From Pedobacter segetis (GTDB taxonomy: Bacteria; Bacteroidota; Bacteroidia; Sphingobacteriales; Sphingobacteriaceae), in contig NZ_JAEHFY010000008.1 in assembly GCF_016623585.1 (NCBI RefSeq), positions 1 to 64,000 on the forward strand: a stretch of DNA of 64,000 nt. Direction: 5' to 3'. Positions within the stretch are counted from its first letter, which is position 1, and the number at the start of each line of letters is the position of its first letter. Under the pieces are notes generated by a model, which made no database searches, had not been told where the DNA came from, and saw only the letters and a program-made list of their open reading frames with translations. Shown here one piece after another: positions 26,007 to 37,400 of this stretch. The position numbers and the translations under genes are program-made.

Positions 26007-27911
26007 ATGAGCGATCAAATCAAACACGAATGCGGTATCGCATTCATCAGATTGTTAAAACCACTATCATTTTACCAAAAAAAATACGGCACATCTCTTT
26101 ATGGCCTAAACAAGCTGTACCTGTTGATGGAAAAACAGCATAACCGTGGGCAAGACGGTGCTGGTATCGCTACCATTAAATTAGATGTAAAACCCGGTAA
26201 CCGATATATCAGCCGCCATCGGTCTATGGAGAAAAATGCCGTCCAGGATATTTTTTCTTATGTGATGCGCAAGTTTGCCGCTATAGAAAGTGAGCATCCA
26301 GAACTTCTGAAAAATGCCGATTGGCTAAAAGAAAACGTAAGTTTTACAGGCGAGGTTTTATTGGGGCATTTAAGATACGGTACGCATGGTAACAACAGTA
26401 TAGAAGCCTGCCATCCGTTTTTGCGCCAAAATAATTGGATGACCCGTAACCTGATGATCGCTGGTAATTTTAACATGACCAACGTTGATGAGCTTTTACA
26501 GCAGTTATATGACCTTGGCCAACACCCAAAAGAAAGAGCAGATACGGTTACCGTTTTAGAGAAAATAGGCCACTTTTTAGATGATGAAAACCAGTTCTTG
26601 TTCAATAAATTTAAAAGAGAAGGTTATGATAATAATGAGATTTCCCAATTAATTGGCAATCATTTAAACGTGAACCGGATTTTACAAAAATCTGCAAAAA
26701 CTTGGGATGGCGGTTATACCATAGCAGGTATTTTTGGCCATGGTGATGCCTTTGTTTTGAGAGACCCGGCAGGTATTAGGCCCGCATATTATTACCATGA
26801 TGATGAAATTTTTGTAGCAGCATCTGAAAGGCCTGCCTTGCAAACCGCTTTCAATATAAAAATTGGGCAGGTTAAGGAAATAGAACCCGGTCATGCTTTG
26901 ATCATAAAGAAAGATGGTACCATCTCTGATGAGGTGTTTAGGGAACCAGTAGAAAAGAAAGCTTGTTCTTTTGAGAGGATTTATTTTTCTAGAGGTAGCG
27001 ATGCCGATATCTATAAAGAGCGCAAAAAATTAGGAAGGCTGCTTTGCCCTAAAATATTAGATCATGTTAACCATGATTTAGAACATACCGTATTTTCTTA
27101 TATCCCAAACACCGCCGAAGTTTCTTTTTATGGACTGGTAGAGGGTTTACACGCTTACACCAAAAACACACAAAGAGATGCTTTGGTGCACAGTAGGGAT
27201 AACCTAACAGATGAGGAACTAGACCGCATCTTGAGAATAACCCCACGGGTAGAAAAACTGGCCATAAAAGATGTGAAGATGCGTACTTTTATTACGCAAG
27301 ATGCAGAACGTAGCGATATGGTTGCCCATGTTTACGATACCACCTACGGCCTGATAAAAAGAGATGTGGATACCTTGGTGGCCATGGATGATTCTATTGT
27401 ACGTGGCACAACCTTAAAGCAAAGCATATTGAGGATTTTTGATCGCCTTGGTCCAGTAAAAATAGTTATTGTTTCTTCGGCACCACAAATACGTTACCCA
27501 GATTGTTACGGGATCGATATGAGTAGGATGGGAGAGTTTGTGGCCTTTGAGGCAGCGATCTCTTTATTGCGGGAACGTAAAATGGACGATTTAATCACTG
27601 CCGTTTATAACAAATGTAAAGACCAGGCCAATGCCCCAAAAGAGGAAGTAATCAATCATGTTAAAGAGATTTACGCTCCGTTTACACCAGAAGAAATCTC
27701 AGATAAGATTGCTCAGATCATTACCCCAAAAGAGATTTCCGCAAAAGTAGAAGTAATCTATCAAACTTTAGAGGGTTTACATGAAGCTTGTCCAAATCAT
27801 TTGGGCGATTGGTATTTTTCTGGGGATTACCCAACACCCGGAGGAAACAAAGTGGTTAACCGAGCTTTTATGAACTGGATGGAAGGTAAGAACGCAAGAG
27901 CTTATTTATAA
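26007..27911 (+). CDS. PurF-type amidophosphoribosyltransferase, long form
   Basis: A 634-residue protein with an N-terminal class II glutamine amidotransferase domain, seen in MSDQIKHECGIAF (nucleophile Cys9 after a short propeptide-like leader), RGQDGAGIA, and HLRYGTHG. A C-terminal phosphoribosyltransferase domain follows with the PRPP loop VAMDDSIVRGTT (about 460-471). It would make phosphoribosylamine in purine synthesis. It is longer than the usual ~500-residue PurF, with insertions in both halves, so it may be a paralogue. I give no symbol because a canonical purF may lie elsewhere. No pur genes flank it. Confidence 0.75.
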   Translation: MSDQIKHECGIAFIRLLKPLSFYQKKYGTSLYGLNKLYLLMEKQHNRGQDGAGIATIKLDVKPGNRYISRHRSMEKNAVQDIFSYVMRKFAAIESEHPELLKNADWLKENVSFTGEVLLGHLRYGTHGNNSIEACHPFLRQNNWMTRNLMIAGNFNMTNVDELLQQLYDLGQHPKERADTVTVLEKIGHFLDDENQFLFNKFKREGYDNNEISQLIGNHLNVNRILQKSAKTWDGGYTIAGIFGHGDAFVLRDPAGIRPAYYYHDDEIFVAASERPALQTAFNIKIGQVKEIEPGHALIIKKDGTISDEVFREPVEKKACSFERIYFSRGSDADIYKERKKLGRLLCPKILDHVNHDLEHTVFSYIPNTAEVSFYGLVEGLHAYTKNTQRDALVHSRDNLTDEELDRILRITPRVEKLAIKDVKMRTFITQDAERSDMVAHVYDTTYGLIKRDVDTLVAMDDSIVRGTTLKQSILRIFDRLGPVKIVIVSSAPQIRYPDCYGIDMSRMGEFVAFEAAISLLRERKMDDLITAVYNKCKDQANAPKEEVINHVKEIYAPFTPEEISDKIAQIITPKEISAKVEVIYQTLEGLHEACPNHLGDWYFSGDYPTPGGNKVVNRAFMNWMEGKNARAYL

Positions 27912-27959
27912 TCAATTGGATAAATAGTTAGTTTTTTCTAAGCATTAGGTAATTAACAT

Positions 27960-28006
27960 TTGTTTGGTGATAATTTTAGTATTAACCCAATATTATCACC
28001 AAACAA
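27960..28006. terminator. Strong inverted repeat, bidirectional terminator
   Basis: A perfect 15-bp stem (TTGTTTGGTGATAAT / ATTATCACCAAACAA) with a 17-base loop sits between the convergent PurF-type and FG-GAP lipoprotein genes. Confidence 0.75.
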
Positions 28007-28042
28007 GTTCTTTGCTTTTGCATCTTGATACTTGGCTCTTAA

Positions 28043-29533
28043 CTACTTTTTATTAAACAATCCGTTATTGTTGATCCATTCCAAACCGTAAGATTTATCA
28101 TCTGTGGTAATGTCTAGATCGCCATCATTATCTACATCTTGTACCCTAACCCAGTTAATGTAATTTGCTGAAGCATCGCTATTTCCTGATAAGGCAGTTT
28201 TGCTAACATCCTCAAAGCTATTTCCGTTATTTTGCAATAACTGTAAATAATAACCTTTATAATAAGGTTGTGATCCTCCACCATCACCGGTACGGGTTAG
28301 CAATAAATCTATTTTGCCATCTTTGTTATAGTCTATAAAATCTATATCCAAAACAACTCCAAAACCCTCTACCTTGGGTAAGTTTGCCATTCTATCGGTA
28401 ATATAATTACCACTGGCATTACCCAATAAAACCATGCTTTTTGCGCCCAATTGCTCGTTGCCTGCATTTACTAAATCTAAATACCCATCTCCGTTAATAT
28501 CATATAGTTCAGATACAAAATACCTTTGGTTGTAAAATGAATTTGGGTAAATATCACTAGCGTAAGTGAAGTTGCCGTTACCATCATTTAGCATAAACTT
28601 ACTGGTTGATTGGTTGGTGGTTACAAATAGGTCTATATCTCCATCGTTATCAATATCCCCAGCGGTTACAGAACCGTAATATTCCGGTTTTAATCCCAGA
28701 TCCTTGGTTTCAAACTTCCCGTTTCTGTTCATCAAAATTTTGATCGTCTCGCCAGAGAAAGGGCTTTTGTCAAAACCTGTGCCGGCAATAACAACATCTA
28801 GCCAACCATCTTTATTCAAATCGGCAACTATTATTTTTTTAGCGTTTAACATTTTTGGCGCACCGCCAGTAAAAACGCTCTGGTCTTTATCAAACTGAAA
28901 GGTGTTATTCTTAAAATATTCCACATCAACACCAGAATTTCCGTAAGGGTTTGCGGCAGCGGCAATAATATCCATGTCGCCATCCTTATCAAAATCGGCG
29001 TAGGCCCTAGCTACGTAAGATTCTTTGGTATAACCAGTTTTAAAAATAGTAGTTGGTATGGCATAAGATAGATCAACGTATAAATTATTATTTACATAGT
29101 TTTGATAAGACGTTGTGGCGTTTATGTTTTCATTAGGGGTAATCCCGATTGAGATTACGCTAGGGAAATATTTTTGGGTAAGCTTGTAATTTTGCGCCAA
29201 AACAGTAAAAGCTATGCTTTTGGTTAAATCTATCGGTGTCTTATCGCTTATTAATTCTACATCCCCGATCTTCAACGTGGCTTTATCAGAGATTTTGAAA
29301 GAGGGGATCATACTGCTAAGGTTAATTCCCTTTGGCATTGCGATGTTTACATTTTGCCCCTCAATAGTTGCGCTGTAATCTTTATCTAAACTTGGGTTAT
29401 TAACCTTTAAAAAGCTCAATTCTATTAATTGCTTTTCAGATGAGTATGGAGAAACCCCTGGTAATTGTTCTGTATTACAGGCCGTGACCAAAACGGCCAT
29501 CATAAAATATAAAAAGTAAAATTGCTTTTTCAT
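28043..29533 (-). CDS. FG-GAP/VCBS-repeat lipoprotein
   Basis: A 496-residue exported protein from the start MKKQFYFLYFMMAVLVTAC, whose lipobox (VTAC, Cys19) indicates a lipoprotein. The longer ORF (start 29632) is rejected because it places 33 residues before this signal. Residues about 170-490 contain at least six FG-GAP/VCBS calcium-binding repeats (DFDKDGDMDI, DLNKDGWLDV, DIDNDGDIDL, DINGDGYLDL, DYNKDGKIDL, DVDNDGDLDI), forming a beta-propeller. Function unknown; such proteins often bind glycans or are secreted adhesins. Divergent from gyrB and with its own transcription unit. Confidence 0.85.
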   Translation of the reverse strand: MKKQFYFLYFMMAVLVTACNTEQLPGVSPYSSEKQLIELSFLKVNNPSLDKDYSATIEGQNVNIAMPKGINLSSMIPSFKISDKATLKIGDVELISDKTPIDLTKSIAFTVLAQNYKLTQKYFPSVISIGITPNENINATTSYQNYVNNNLYVDLSYAIPTTIFKTGYTKESYVARAYADFDKDGDMDIIAAAANPYGNSGVDVEYFKNNTFQFDKDQSVFTGGAPKMLNAKKIIVADLNKDGWLDVVIAGTGFDKSPFSGETIKILMNRNGKFETKDLGLKPEYYGSVTAGDIDNDGDIDLFVTTNQSTSKFMLNDGNGNFTYASDIYPNSFYNQRYFVSELYDINGDGYLDLVNAGNEQLGAKSMVLLGNASGNYITDRMANLPKVEGFGVVLDIDFIDYNKDGKIDLLLTRTGDGGGSQPYYKGYYLQLLQNNGNSFEDVSKTALSGNSDASANYINWVRVQDVDNDGDLDITTDDKSYGLEWINNNGLFNKK

Positions 29534-29727
29534 TTTGGGTAATTTTTTGTGCTTAATGGATGATATAAATTTTATTGTTGGGTGTTTGTACGATGATCCT
29601 GTTGATTTGGTTACCTCGATAATTTCCGACACAAAGATTGATTATCGGTTAGCTGGGCAACCGTTAATTGCCTTTTGCCCCTGCTTATTATTTTCTCCAC
29701 AAGTTTCTATATATGCGGGCAAAAGCG

Positions 29728-29735
29728 TATTTTTA
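29728..29735 (+). promoter_or_regulatory. -7-like box of gyrB
   Basis: TATTTTTA differs from TAnnTTTG in the last base and lies 21 bases before the gyrB ATG. Confidence 0.35.
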
Positions 29736-29753
29736 CGGGTAAGACTTAAATAG

Positions 29754-31715
<1,962 letters not shown>

Positions 31716-31740
31716 GTAAACATTTCGATCGCATAAATCA

Positions 31741-31774
31741 AAAGTCAATCTTTTAATTAAGGTTGGCTTTTTTT
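31741..31774 (+). terminator. Terminator of gyrB
   Basis: AAAGTCAATCTT pairs with AAGGTTGGCTTT (two G-T pairs) and a T-tract follows, about 25 bases after the gyrB stop. Confidence 0.7.
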
Positions 31775-31803
31775 GTTTTCAATGGTATAACATTTATCAT
31801 CAA

Positions 31804-31840
31804 CAAAAAAAGCCATTTCCCTTATCAGAAAATGGCTTTT
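31804..31840 (-). terminator. Terminator of rpsO
   Basis: AAAAGCCATTT and AAATGGCTTTT form an 11-bp stem, and the minus-strand product ends in seven T. It begins 19 bases after the rpsO stop. Confidence 0.85.
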
Positions 31841-31858
31841 AAATAAAATCTATTTAGA

Positions 31859-32143
31859 TTAGATAGATTTGATGATATCCCTTAATCCTAAATCTTTGAT
31901 AATCGCTCTGTATCTTTCAATGTCCTTTTTGTAAAGGTAAGCCAACAAGGCTCTTCTTTTACCCACCAGTTTTTGTAAAGACAATTGAGTGCCAAAATCT
32001 TTTCTGTTTTGTTTTAAATGTTCTGTTAGGTGTGCAATCCTATAAGTGAATAATGCAACCTGGCCTTCGGCAGAACCGGTGTTTGTTTCAGCACCTCCGT
32101 GTTTTGCGAAGATTTCTTTCTTCTTTTCTGTACTTAAATACAT
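31859..32143 (-). CDS. rpsO: 30S ribosomal protein S15
   Basis: A 94-residue S15, recognised by TGSAEGQVALFTYRIAHLTEHLK (split here as TGSAEGQVALFTYRI plus AHLTEHLK), the RKDFGTQLSL loop and the KRRALLAYL helix. It binds the 16S rRNA central domain early in assembly. The sequence is complete. It has a matching promoter just upstream (32188-32217 on the minus strand) and its own terminator. Confidence 0.97.
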   Translation of the reverse strand: MYLSTEKKKEIFAKHGGAETNTGSAEGQVALFTYRIAHLTEHLKQNRKDFGTQLSLQKLVGKRRALLAYLYKKDIERYRAIIKDLGLRDIIKSI

Positions 32144-32187
32144 TCTTGAATAATATTAAAGTGTTAAATAAATAATTAATAAGGCTG

Positions 32188-32217
32188 CAAAAGTACAATT
32201 ATTATTTATTAATCAAA
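32188..32217 (-). promoter_or_regulatory. Promoter of rpsO
   Basis: On the minus strand TTTG (32214-32217), 18 bases, TACTTTTG (32188-32195) fits TTTG-N19-TAnnTTTG with one base less. A 45-base leader follows, which could hold autoregulation by S15, though no such structure is clear. Confidence 0.7.
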
Positions 32218-32222
32218 AGTAT

Positions 32223-33011
32223 TTATTTGGCAAAGTTATCTATATCCAATGTCCAATCATAAGGGCCGTAGGTAATTTTAGGGTCACTATTCTCTGGTAT
32301 TAATTTAAAATCTTTTAAGATAGTTTTCTGACCAGATTTTCCGCCAAAGTCTCCCCTAAAATAACTCATTAACACGCTGCTTTCCACCTGGTTTTTCTCT
32401 TTATAGTATTTTGTATGATCTGTTAAATAAGCTTTGGCGGCATTTTCTAATTGATCGTATAAGCCGTCTGGTTTATAAACCCTCACAGGCGGGCAACTTT
32501 TTGCACCACAATTAATGGTAAAATGGATACGGAAATCCCTATCATCTACCCTTAAATGACGTTCAAAGGCAGAAGGTAAAATTTTACGTATATATCCTAA
32601 GCCAAATTTATACTGTGATTTACGTATCATCCCATTTTCTATATCGTCAAAGCTTAAAGTATGGCCAGCAATCTTTACTTGTTTTTTAGCAAAAAAAGCG
32701 TTCCTATCTTTATACTGGCTTTTATCTTTCTTTAAAATGGCAATGATATACCCATTGTAAACATTGATCCAAAACGATTTTCTATTGGCATCATCAGGTA
32801 AACCTTTTCGTAAATCCTCCTCACTTACGTTGGCAAACTTATCCTGGATATCTTTAACAGATCTACCGGCCTTTAGATCCTCTACCATTTTCTCTGATAA
32901 ATCGTTATACATAGTAGATTTCACATCTGCATTTTTAGGCTTTTGTGGTTTCTTAATCCCACAGCTTGCAGCAAATATAGAGATGAAGGTAATCAGCGTT
33001 AAAGTTTTCAT
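32223..33011 (-). CDS. DUF547-domain lipoprotein
   Basis: From MKTLTLITFISIFAASC the protein is 262 residues; the lipobox FAASC indicates a lipoprotein (Cys17). DUF547 is recognised by NVYNGYIIAIL, the FDDIENGMIRKS segment and the IHFTINCGAKSCPPV motif, which includes conserved Cys and His. The family is of unknown enzymatic role, possibly a papain-like fold. The ORF could start five codons earlier (33026), which would only lengthen the signal peptide. Single gene. Confidence 0.8.
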   Translation of the reverse strand: MKTLTLITFISIFAASCGIKKPQKPKNADVKSTMYNDLSEKMVEDLKAGRSVKDIQDKFANVSEEDLRKGLPDDANRKSFWINVYNGYIIAILKKDKSQYKDRNAFFAKKQVKIAGHTLSFDDIENGMIRKSQYKFGLGYIRKILPSAFERHLRVDDRDFRIHFTINCGAKSCPPVRVYKPDGLYDQLENAAKAYLTDHTKYYKEKNQVESSVLMSYFRGDFGGKSGQKTILKDFKLIPENSDPKITYGPYDWTLDIDNFAK

Positions 33012-33143
33012 TTTTGTTATGTTCATGATTTTTATTTTAAATCTTATTTTATTTAAAAGACGTAATTTATGTTAGTTTAGATTTTTAATTGATTGATTTA
33101 TCGATAATTTTTTTTCTTTAAATTAATCTACTTTACAAGATTT

Positions 33144-33854
33144 ATGTTTTTAACCGTTATCATACCAACCTTTAATGAAAGTGAAAATATTCAAGAACTG
33201 TTACTCCATTTACAAGAAATAAGCCACAGAAATATAGAAATAATTGTGAGCGATGGAGGCAGCACAGATGGGACCCAAAAGCTTATAGAGCAACATCAAA
33301 ACGTGATTCTTTTAAATTCCCAAGAAAAAGGGAGGGCAAAACAAATGAACGCCGCTGCAAAAGTAGCAAAAGGCGATGTCCTTTATTTTGTACATGCCGA
33401 TACCTTGCCACCCAAATCTTTTTATGAAGATATAAAGTATTGTTTAGCAGAGGGTTTCCCGATTGGTTGCTATCGTTTTAAGTTTAATTCTGATAAAAGG
33501 ATATTAAAGGTTAACGCATATTTTACCCGTTTTGATAGGCTAATGTGCAGGGGCGGCGATCAATCATTATTTATTACCAGAAAATTATTTGATGAACTAA
33601 ACGGTTATTGTGAAAACCATAAAGTAATGGAAGATTACGATATTATTAGGAGGGCCAGAAAAAAGCATCCATTTAAGATTATCCCAAAAGACGTAATCGT
33701 TTCTGCCAGAAAATATGACTATAACAGCTATCTTAAAGTCAATTACGCAAATTTTGTTGCTTTTATGATGTTTTATGCAAAGGTAGATCACGATAAAATC
33801 ATCAAATTTTATAGAAAAACGTTAAACCATAAAAATAGCGAGCTGAAATATTGA
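33144..33854 (+). CDS. TIGR04283-type family 2 glycosyltransferase
   Basis: A 236-residue GT-A enzyme. Motifs: FLTVIIPTFNESENIQEL (N-terminal nucleotide-binding strand), SDGGSTDGT (the DGG variant of the DxD-preceding loop), FVHADTLPP (the metal-binding DxD-like DAD region) and the ED motif in VMEDYDIIRRAR. It resembles the TIGR04283 group named after an arsenosugar-pathway enzyme, but no arsenic genes are adjacent. It is separated by only three bases from the following VOC gene, so the two are likely co-expressed. Confidence 0.8.
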   Translation: MFLTVIIPTFNESENIQELLLHLQEISHRNIEIIVSDGGSTDGTQKLIEQHQNVILLNSQEKGRAKQMNAAAKVAKGDVLYFVHADTLPPKSFYEDIKYCLAEGFPIGCYRFKFNSDKRILKVNAYFTRFDRLMCRGGDQSLFITRKLFDELNGYCENHKVMEDYDIIRRARKKHPFKIIPKDVIVSARKYDYNSYLKVNYANFVAFMMFYAKVDHDKIIKFYRKTLNHKNSELKY

Positions 33855-33857
33855 TTT

Positions 33858-34916
33858 ATGAAAAAGAAAATTTGTGGCATTCAGCAGGTGGGCATAGGTT
33901 ATGGCAACATCAAAGAATCTTGGAGGTGGTATCGTAAATATTTTGGGATGAATGTCCCCGTTTTTGAGGATACCGCCGAGGCAGCTTTAATGTACCAATA
34001 TACCGGGAACAAAGTTCATCAGCGTTATGCCATATTGGCCATGAATATGCAGGGAGGAGGAGGTTTTGAACTTTGGCAGTTTAAAGACCGTAAGCCGGTT
34101 GATAATTACAACCCGATAAAAATCGGGGATTATGGCATCAACATCGTTAAAATAAAAACTAAGGATATTTCTAAAACGTATCATTTCTATCAATCTGAAG
34201 GGCTTGATCTAAAAACAGGGATTGTTAAATCGCCAGAAGGGAAACTCCATTTTTATTTGATGGATCCTTACCAGAATTTATTTGAGATCGTAGAAAGCGA
34301 TAACTGGTTTTCTGTAAATGACGATTTAACAGGGGGAACTTGTGGGATAACCATTGGTGTTTCTGATATTGATGTTTCTTTAAAATTGTATAAAGATATT
34401 TTAGACTATGATGTGATAGTTTATGATAAAACAGAAAGTTTTGAAGATTTAGGATCGTTAAATAAAGGCGATACTGATTTTAGAAGAGTTTTATTGAGGC
34501 ACTCTAAAGAAAATACAGGAGGGTTTAGTAAACTATTTGGGCATACAGAAATTGAGCTGATAGAGAGAAAAGATAAAGCCGGGACTAAAATATACCAAAA
34601 TAGGTTTTGGGGAGATACAGGCTATATACACGTTTGTTTTGATGTTATCGGGATGAATTTGTTGAAGGAAGAATGTGCCCTTGCCGGATTTGATTTTACC
34701 GTTGATAGCCAAAACAGTTTTGATATGGGTAAAGCGGCAGGTCATTTTTCTTATATCGAAGACCCAGATGGCACTCTGATAGAATTTGTGGAAACCCATA
34801 AAGTACCGATCTTAAAGAAATGGGGTATATATCTAAACATGAAAAGAAGAAATAGGGACAAAAATTTGCCAGATTGGATGGTAAAATTATTGGGCTTAAC
34901 CAAGGTTAAAGACTGA
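33858..34916 (+). CDS. VOC-superfamily (glyoxalase/dioxygenase-like) protein
   Basis: A 352-residue protein made of four betaalphabetabetabeta units, i.e. two VOC modules: about 5-150 (GIQQVGIGYGNIKESWRWY, LYQNLFEIVE) and 160-320 (CGITIGVSDIDVSLKLYKDIL, DPDGTLIEFVETHKV). Candidate metal ligands are the conserved His and Glu in QVGIGYG, FEIVE and IEFVE, though the first His is replaced by Val/Gly positions, so metal binding is not certain. Substrate unknown. It begins three bases after the glycosyltransferase stop. Confidence 0.75.
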   Translation: MKKKICGIQQVGIGYGNIKESWRWYRKYFGMNVPVFEDTAEAALMYQYTGNKVHQRYAILAMNMQGGGGFELWQFKDRKPVDNYNPIKIGDYGINIVKIKTKDISKTYHFYQSEGLDLKTGIVKSPEGKLHFYLMDPYQNLFEIVESDNWFSVNDDLTGGTCGITIGVSDIDVSLKLYKDILDYDVIVYDKTESFEDLGSLNKGDTDFRRVLLRHSKENTGGFSKLFGHTEIELIERKDKAGTKIYQNRFWGDTGYIHVCFDVIGMNLLKEECALAGFDFTVDSQNSFDMGKAAGHFSYIEDPDGTLIEFVETHKVPILKKWGIYLNMKRRNRDKNLPDWMVKLLGLTKVKD

Positions 34917-34970
34917 TTTGGGCTGAAAGCATAAAGCCAAATGCTTAAAGCAAAGAAGTTAGCGCAATAA

Positions 34971-36179
34971 TTACAACAGATTTATCAATACCTTAATTTC
35001 TGTTCTAAGTTTGATAAGTTCGGGCATTTTTTTACTAACCAAAAAACCTTGAAATGATAATTTTTTATAATCAGATCTTGTAATATAAAAGATTATGATC
35101 ATTAGCGCCATCCACTTTAAACCAAAAAAGCAATAGGTAATAAACAAAATAATTGGAACATAAATAATGTAAACAAACATTCCAAAGATCATCCTTACAG
35201 CGCCTTTAAATTGCAATTGTTTAATTTTCTTATCTATCAAACCAGAGATCAAGGTTGTTGGCAAATAATGTATCGCTTCCCCCAAATAATAAAACGGTAT
35301 TGATAAAAAAACAAAGAATTTATTTGTTTTATTGTACATAACCATCATTTCATCGCTAATTTTAAGGGCGTTTATTTGGGCAAAATAGAAAGCGGTCTTA
35401 ATTTTCAATTCATTAAATCGCTCAATGTCTTGCTCTTTGATCTCGTTTAATCTTTCAATTAATTTTAGTTGTGAAGAAACAAAACCAACTTTTAGATCGG
35501 TTAGGTTAATTTCTAATGCTTGTTCATAAAACCTGTCCTCGCCTTCAGGTATTATCAACATATCGTTACTGATGCCTTCAATAGTTTTGGATAATAAAAC
35601 TTTAGAAAAGGATATATAATCGTTTTGGGTTTGTTCTTTAATAATTTGAATAGCTATTGGCTTTTGAAACTTTAAAGATACTTGGGAATAAAATTCTAAA
35701 GGTTTAGAGTAATTGATGGTTACAGGTAAAACCTGCAAATCTGTTTTTTTACAAGCAAAGGCCATTTGTAAAAACCCGGCCTTAAAAGTTCTCAAACGTT
35801 TCTCTACCACGCAATTCCCTTCCGGGAAAATTAAAATCGCACCGTTATTCTCTAAAATACTTTGGCACTTATCAAAAATCGCATCGTTGTTTTTAAGCAC
35901 TTCCCTGCCGTCCCTGATCCTATAAACGGGCATCATATTTATTTTACCTAAAAACCATTTTTTAAAAGGTGTATTAAAAGCATCGGCCCTGGCCAAAAAA
36001 TGAAGTTTTCTTTTAAATATCACGGCCATTAAAATAGCGTCCATAAATGAATTTCCGTGGTTGGCACAAATAATCAAAGGTTTACTTGGGCTTACGTTTT
36101 CATAATCATAAACCTTTATTTTTTTGAAATAAAGCTTGCAGGTAATTTTTAAAAGATGGTAAAAGAAAAAATACGTCAT
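34971..36179 (-). CDS. PlsC-type lysophospholipid acyltransferase
   Basis: A 402-residue integral membrane protein. The acyltransferase motif is NHGNSFMDA (about 39-47; H-x5-D variant of the HX4D box), followed by MMPVYRIRDGRE and the third motif IFPEGNC (about 118). The C-terminal third has membrane helices (FVYIIYVPIILFITYCFFGL). It would acylate a lysophospholipid or glycerol-phosphate. It is convergent with the VOC gene and divergent from the methyltransferase at 36238. The exact acceptor is unknown. Confidence 0.8.
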   Translation of the reverse strand: MTYFFFYHLLKITCKLYFKKIKVYDYENVSPSKPLIICANHGNSFMDAILMAVIFKRKLHFLARADAFNTPFKKWFLGKINMMPVYRIRDGREVLKNNDAIFDKCQSILENNGAILIFPEGNCVVEKRLRTFKAGFLQMAFACKKTDLQVLPVTINYSKPLEFYSQVSLKFQKPIAIQIIKEQTQNDYISFSKVLLSKTIEGISNDMLIIPEGEDRFYEQALEINLTDLKVGFVSSQLKLIERLNEIKEQDIERFNELKIKTAFYFAQINALKISDEMMVMYNKTNKFFVFLSIPFYYLGEAIHYLPTTLISGLIDKKIKQLQFKGAVRMIFGMFVYIIYVPIILFITYCFFGLKWMALMIIIFYITRSDYKKLSFQGFLVSKKMPELIKLRTEIKVLINLL

Positions 36180-36237
36180 ATATTAGGGCTTAAAGCTAAC
36201 ATTCTTTTAATTTTATATTGCTAAAAATTAATGGTTA

Positions 36238-36960
36238 TTGATGAAAAAAGAGGCTATCAAAACATATTTTAAACAGAATTTTAAACTTGATCAAGAGAAA
36301 AGAGATTACCTAAAAATTCATGCTAAACGTTTTGAAACTGTTTTAAACATCTTAGGCCACCAAGAATTTAACGCCATCTTAGATATTGGCCCTTCTTTTT
36401 TGAGCGAATTGTTGTTTCAAAAATTTGGCAATAGGTTAACGCTGTTAGGCTTTGATGGGGAAGAAAGCGAGGGTGGGCATTTACCCAGTTCTTCTATTTT
36501 GAACAAAACAAAACTCATCAAACAAGATCTTAATTTTTTTGGGCCCAAGGCCGATGTTTTTAAAACCTATGATCTGATTGTTTGTGCCGAAGTGATGGAG
36601 CATCTTTATACTTCCCCATTTCAATTATTTGATAGTTTGAGCAGCCTGTTAAACAAGAACGGTCTATTGATTATCCAAACGCCAAATGCCGTGGCTTTAA
36701 GAAAACGCTTGGCTATGCTTTTCGGGAATAATCCTTTTGAGATACCACGGCAAAACTTGCAAAACCCAGGGCATTTTAGAGAATACACGGCTAAAGAATT
36801 GATCAACTTTGGAGAATACGGGGGTTTAGAAATAAACAGAATTATTTACGATGAATATTTTGAATATCCATCAGTTTTATCAAAATTTTACCGTTCCTTT
36901 AAAGCCATCATCCCCAAAAAAATGAAAAGCGGTATCACCATTGTATATAAGAAACCATGA
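36238..36960 (+). CDS. Class I SAM-dependent methyltransferase
   Basis: A 240-residue protein with a Rossmann-type methyltransferase core: motif I NAILDIGPSFLSELL (about 42-56), the acidic strand end TLLGFDGEE, and IVCAEVMEHLYTSP (about 110-123, motif IV, with the NGLLIIQTPN strand after it). Substrate unknown, possibly a lipid or quinone. It overlaps the thioesterase gene by four bases (ATGA), so they are translationally coupled. Confidence 0.8.
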   Translation: MMKKEAIKTYFKQNFKLDQEKRDYLKIHAKRFETVLNILGHQEFNAILDIGPSFLSELLFQKFGNRLTLLGFDGEESEGGHLPSSSILNKTKLIKQDLNFFGPKADVFKTYDLIVCAEVMEHLYTSPFQLFDSLSSLLNKNGLLIIQTPNAVALRKRLAMLFGNNPFEIPRQNLQNPGHFREYTAKELINFGEYGGLEINRIIYDEYFEYPSVLSKFYRSFKAIIPKKMKSGITIVYKKP

Positions 36961-37373
36961 TCCCAACTTACAGCAGATTTAAAACAGAACATAAAGTTAG
37001 GCCCGATGATATCGATATGTTTAACCATGTGCACAACAGCAAATATTTTGATTATGTGCTAAATGCCCGTTATGAGCAAATGGAGCTTTTTTACGGCATG
37101 AGCATGGAAAAATTTTTGGAGATGGGTTTTGGCTGGGTGGTAAAAACTGTAATGATAGATTATAAAAGGCCATTGGGCTTAGGCGATTTTTTTATTGTTG
37201 AAACCGGTATTCAAAGCATCAACAGGAAAGGTTGCCGTGTTACTTTTGAGATTACCAGTAAGAAAACAAAAAAAACCAATACAGATGGCTGGTTTGATTT
37301 TGTGATGATTGATCTTAAAACCGGTAGAGGGGTAGAAGTGACCGAAGAAATGGTTAAACTTTACAGTATCTGA
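36957..37373 (+). CDS. Acyl-CoA thioesterase, hotdog fold
   Basis: A 138-residue 4HBT-type thioesterase. The N-terminal VRPDDIDMFNHVHNSKYFDYV (split as VRPDDIDMFNHV and HNSKYFDYV) carries the catalytic Asp and hydrophobic loop, and the long helix ARYEQMELFYGMSMEKFL plus the strands VVKTVMIDYKRPL follow. It would hydrolyse acyl-CoA or related thioesters. Its ATG overlaps the stop of the methyltransferase (ATGA). Confidence 0.85.
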   Translation: MIPTYSRFKTEHKVRPDDIDMFNHVHNSKYFDYVLNARYEQMELFYGMSMEKFLEMGFGWVVKTVMIDYKRPLGLGDFFIVETGIQSINRKGCRVTFEITSKKTKKTNTDGWFDFVMIDLKTGRGVEVTEEMVKLYSI

Positions 37374-37400
37374 TCAAATAAATATTTAACCTGGGCAAGG

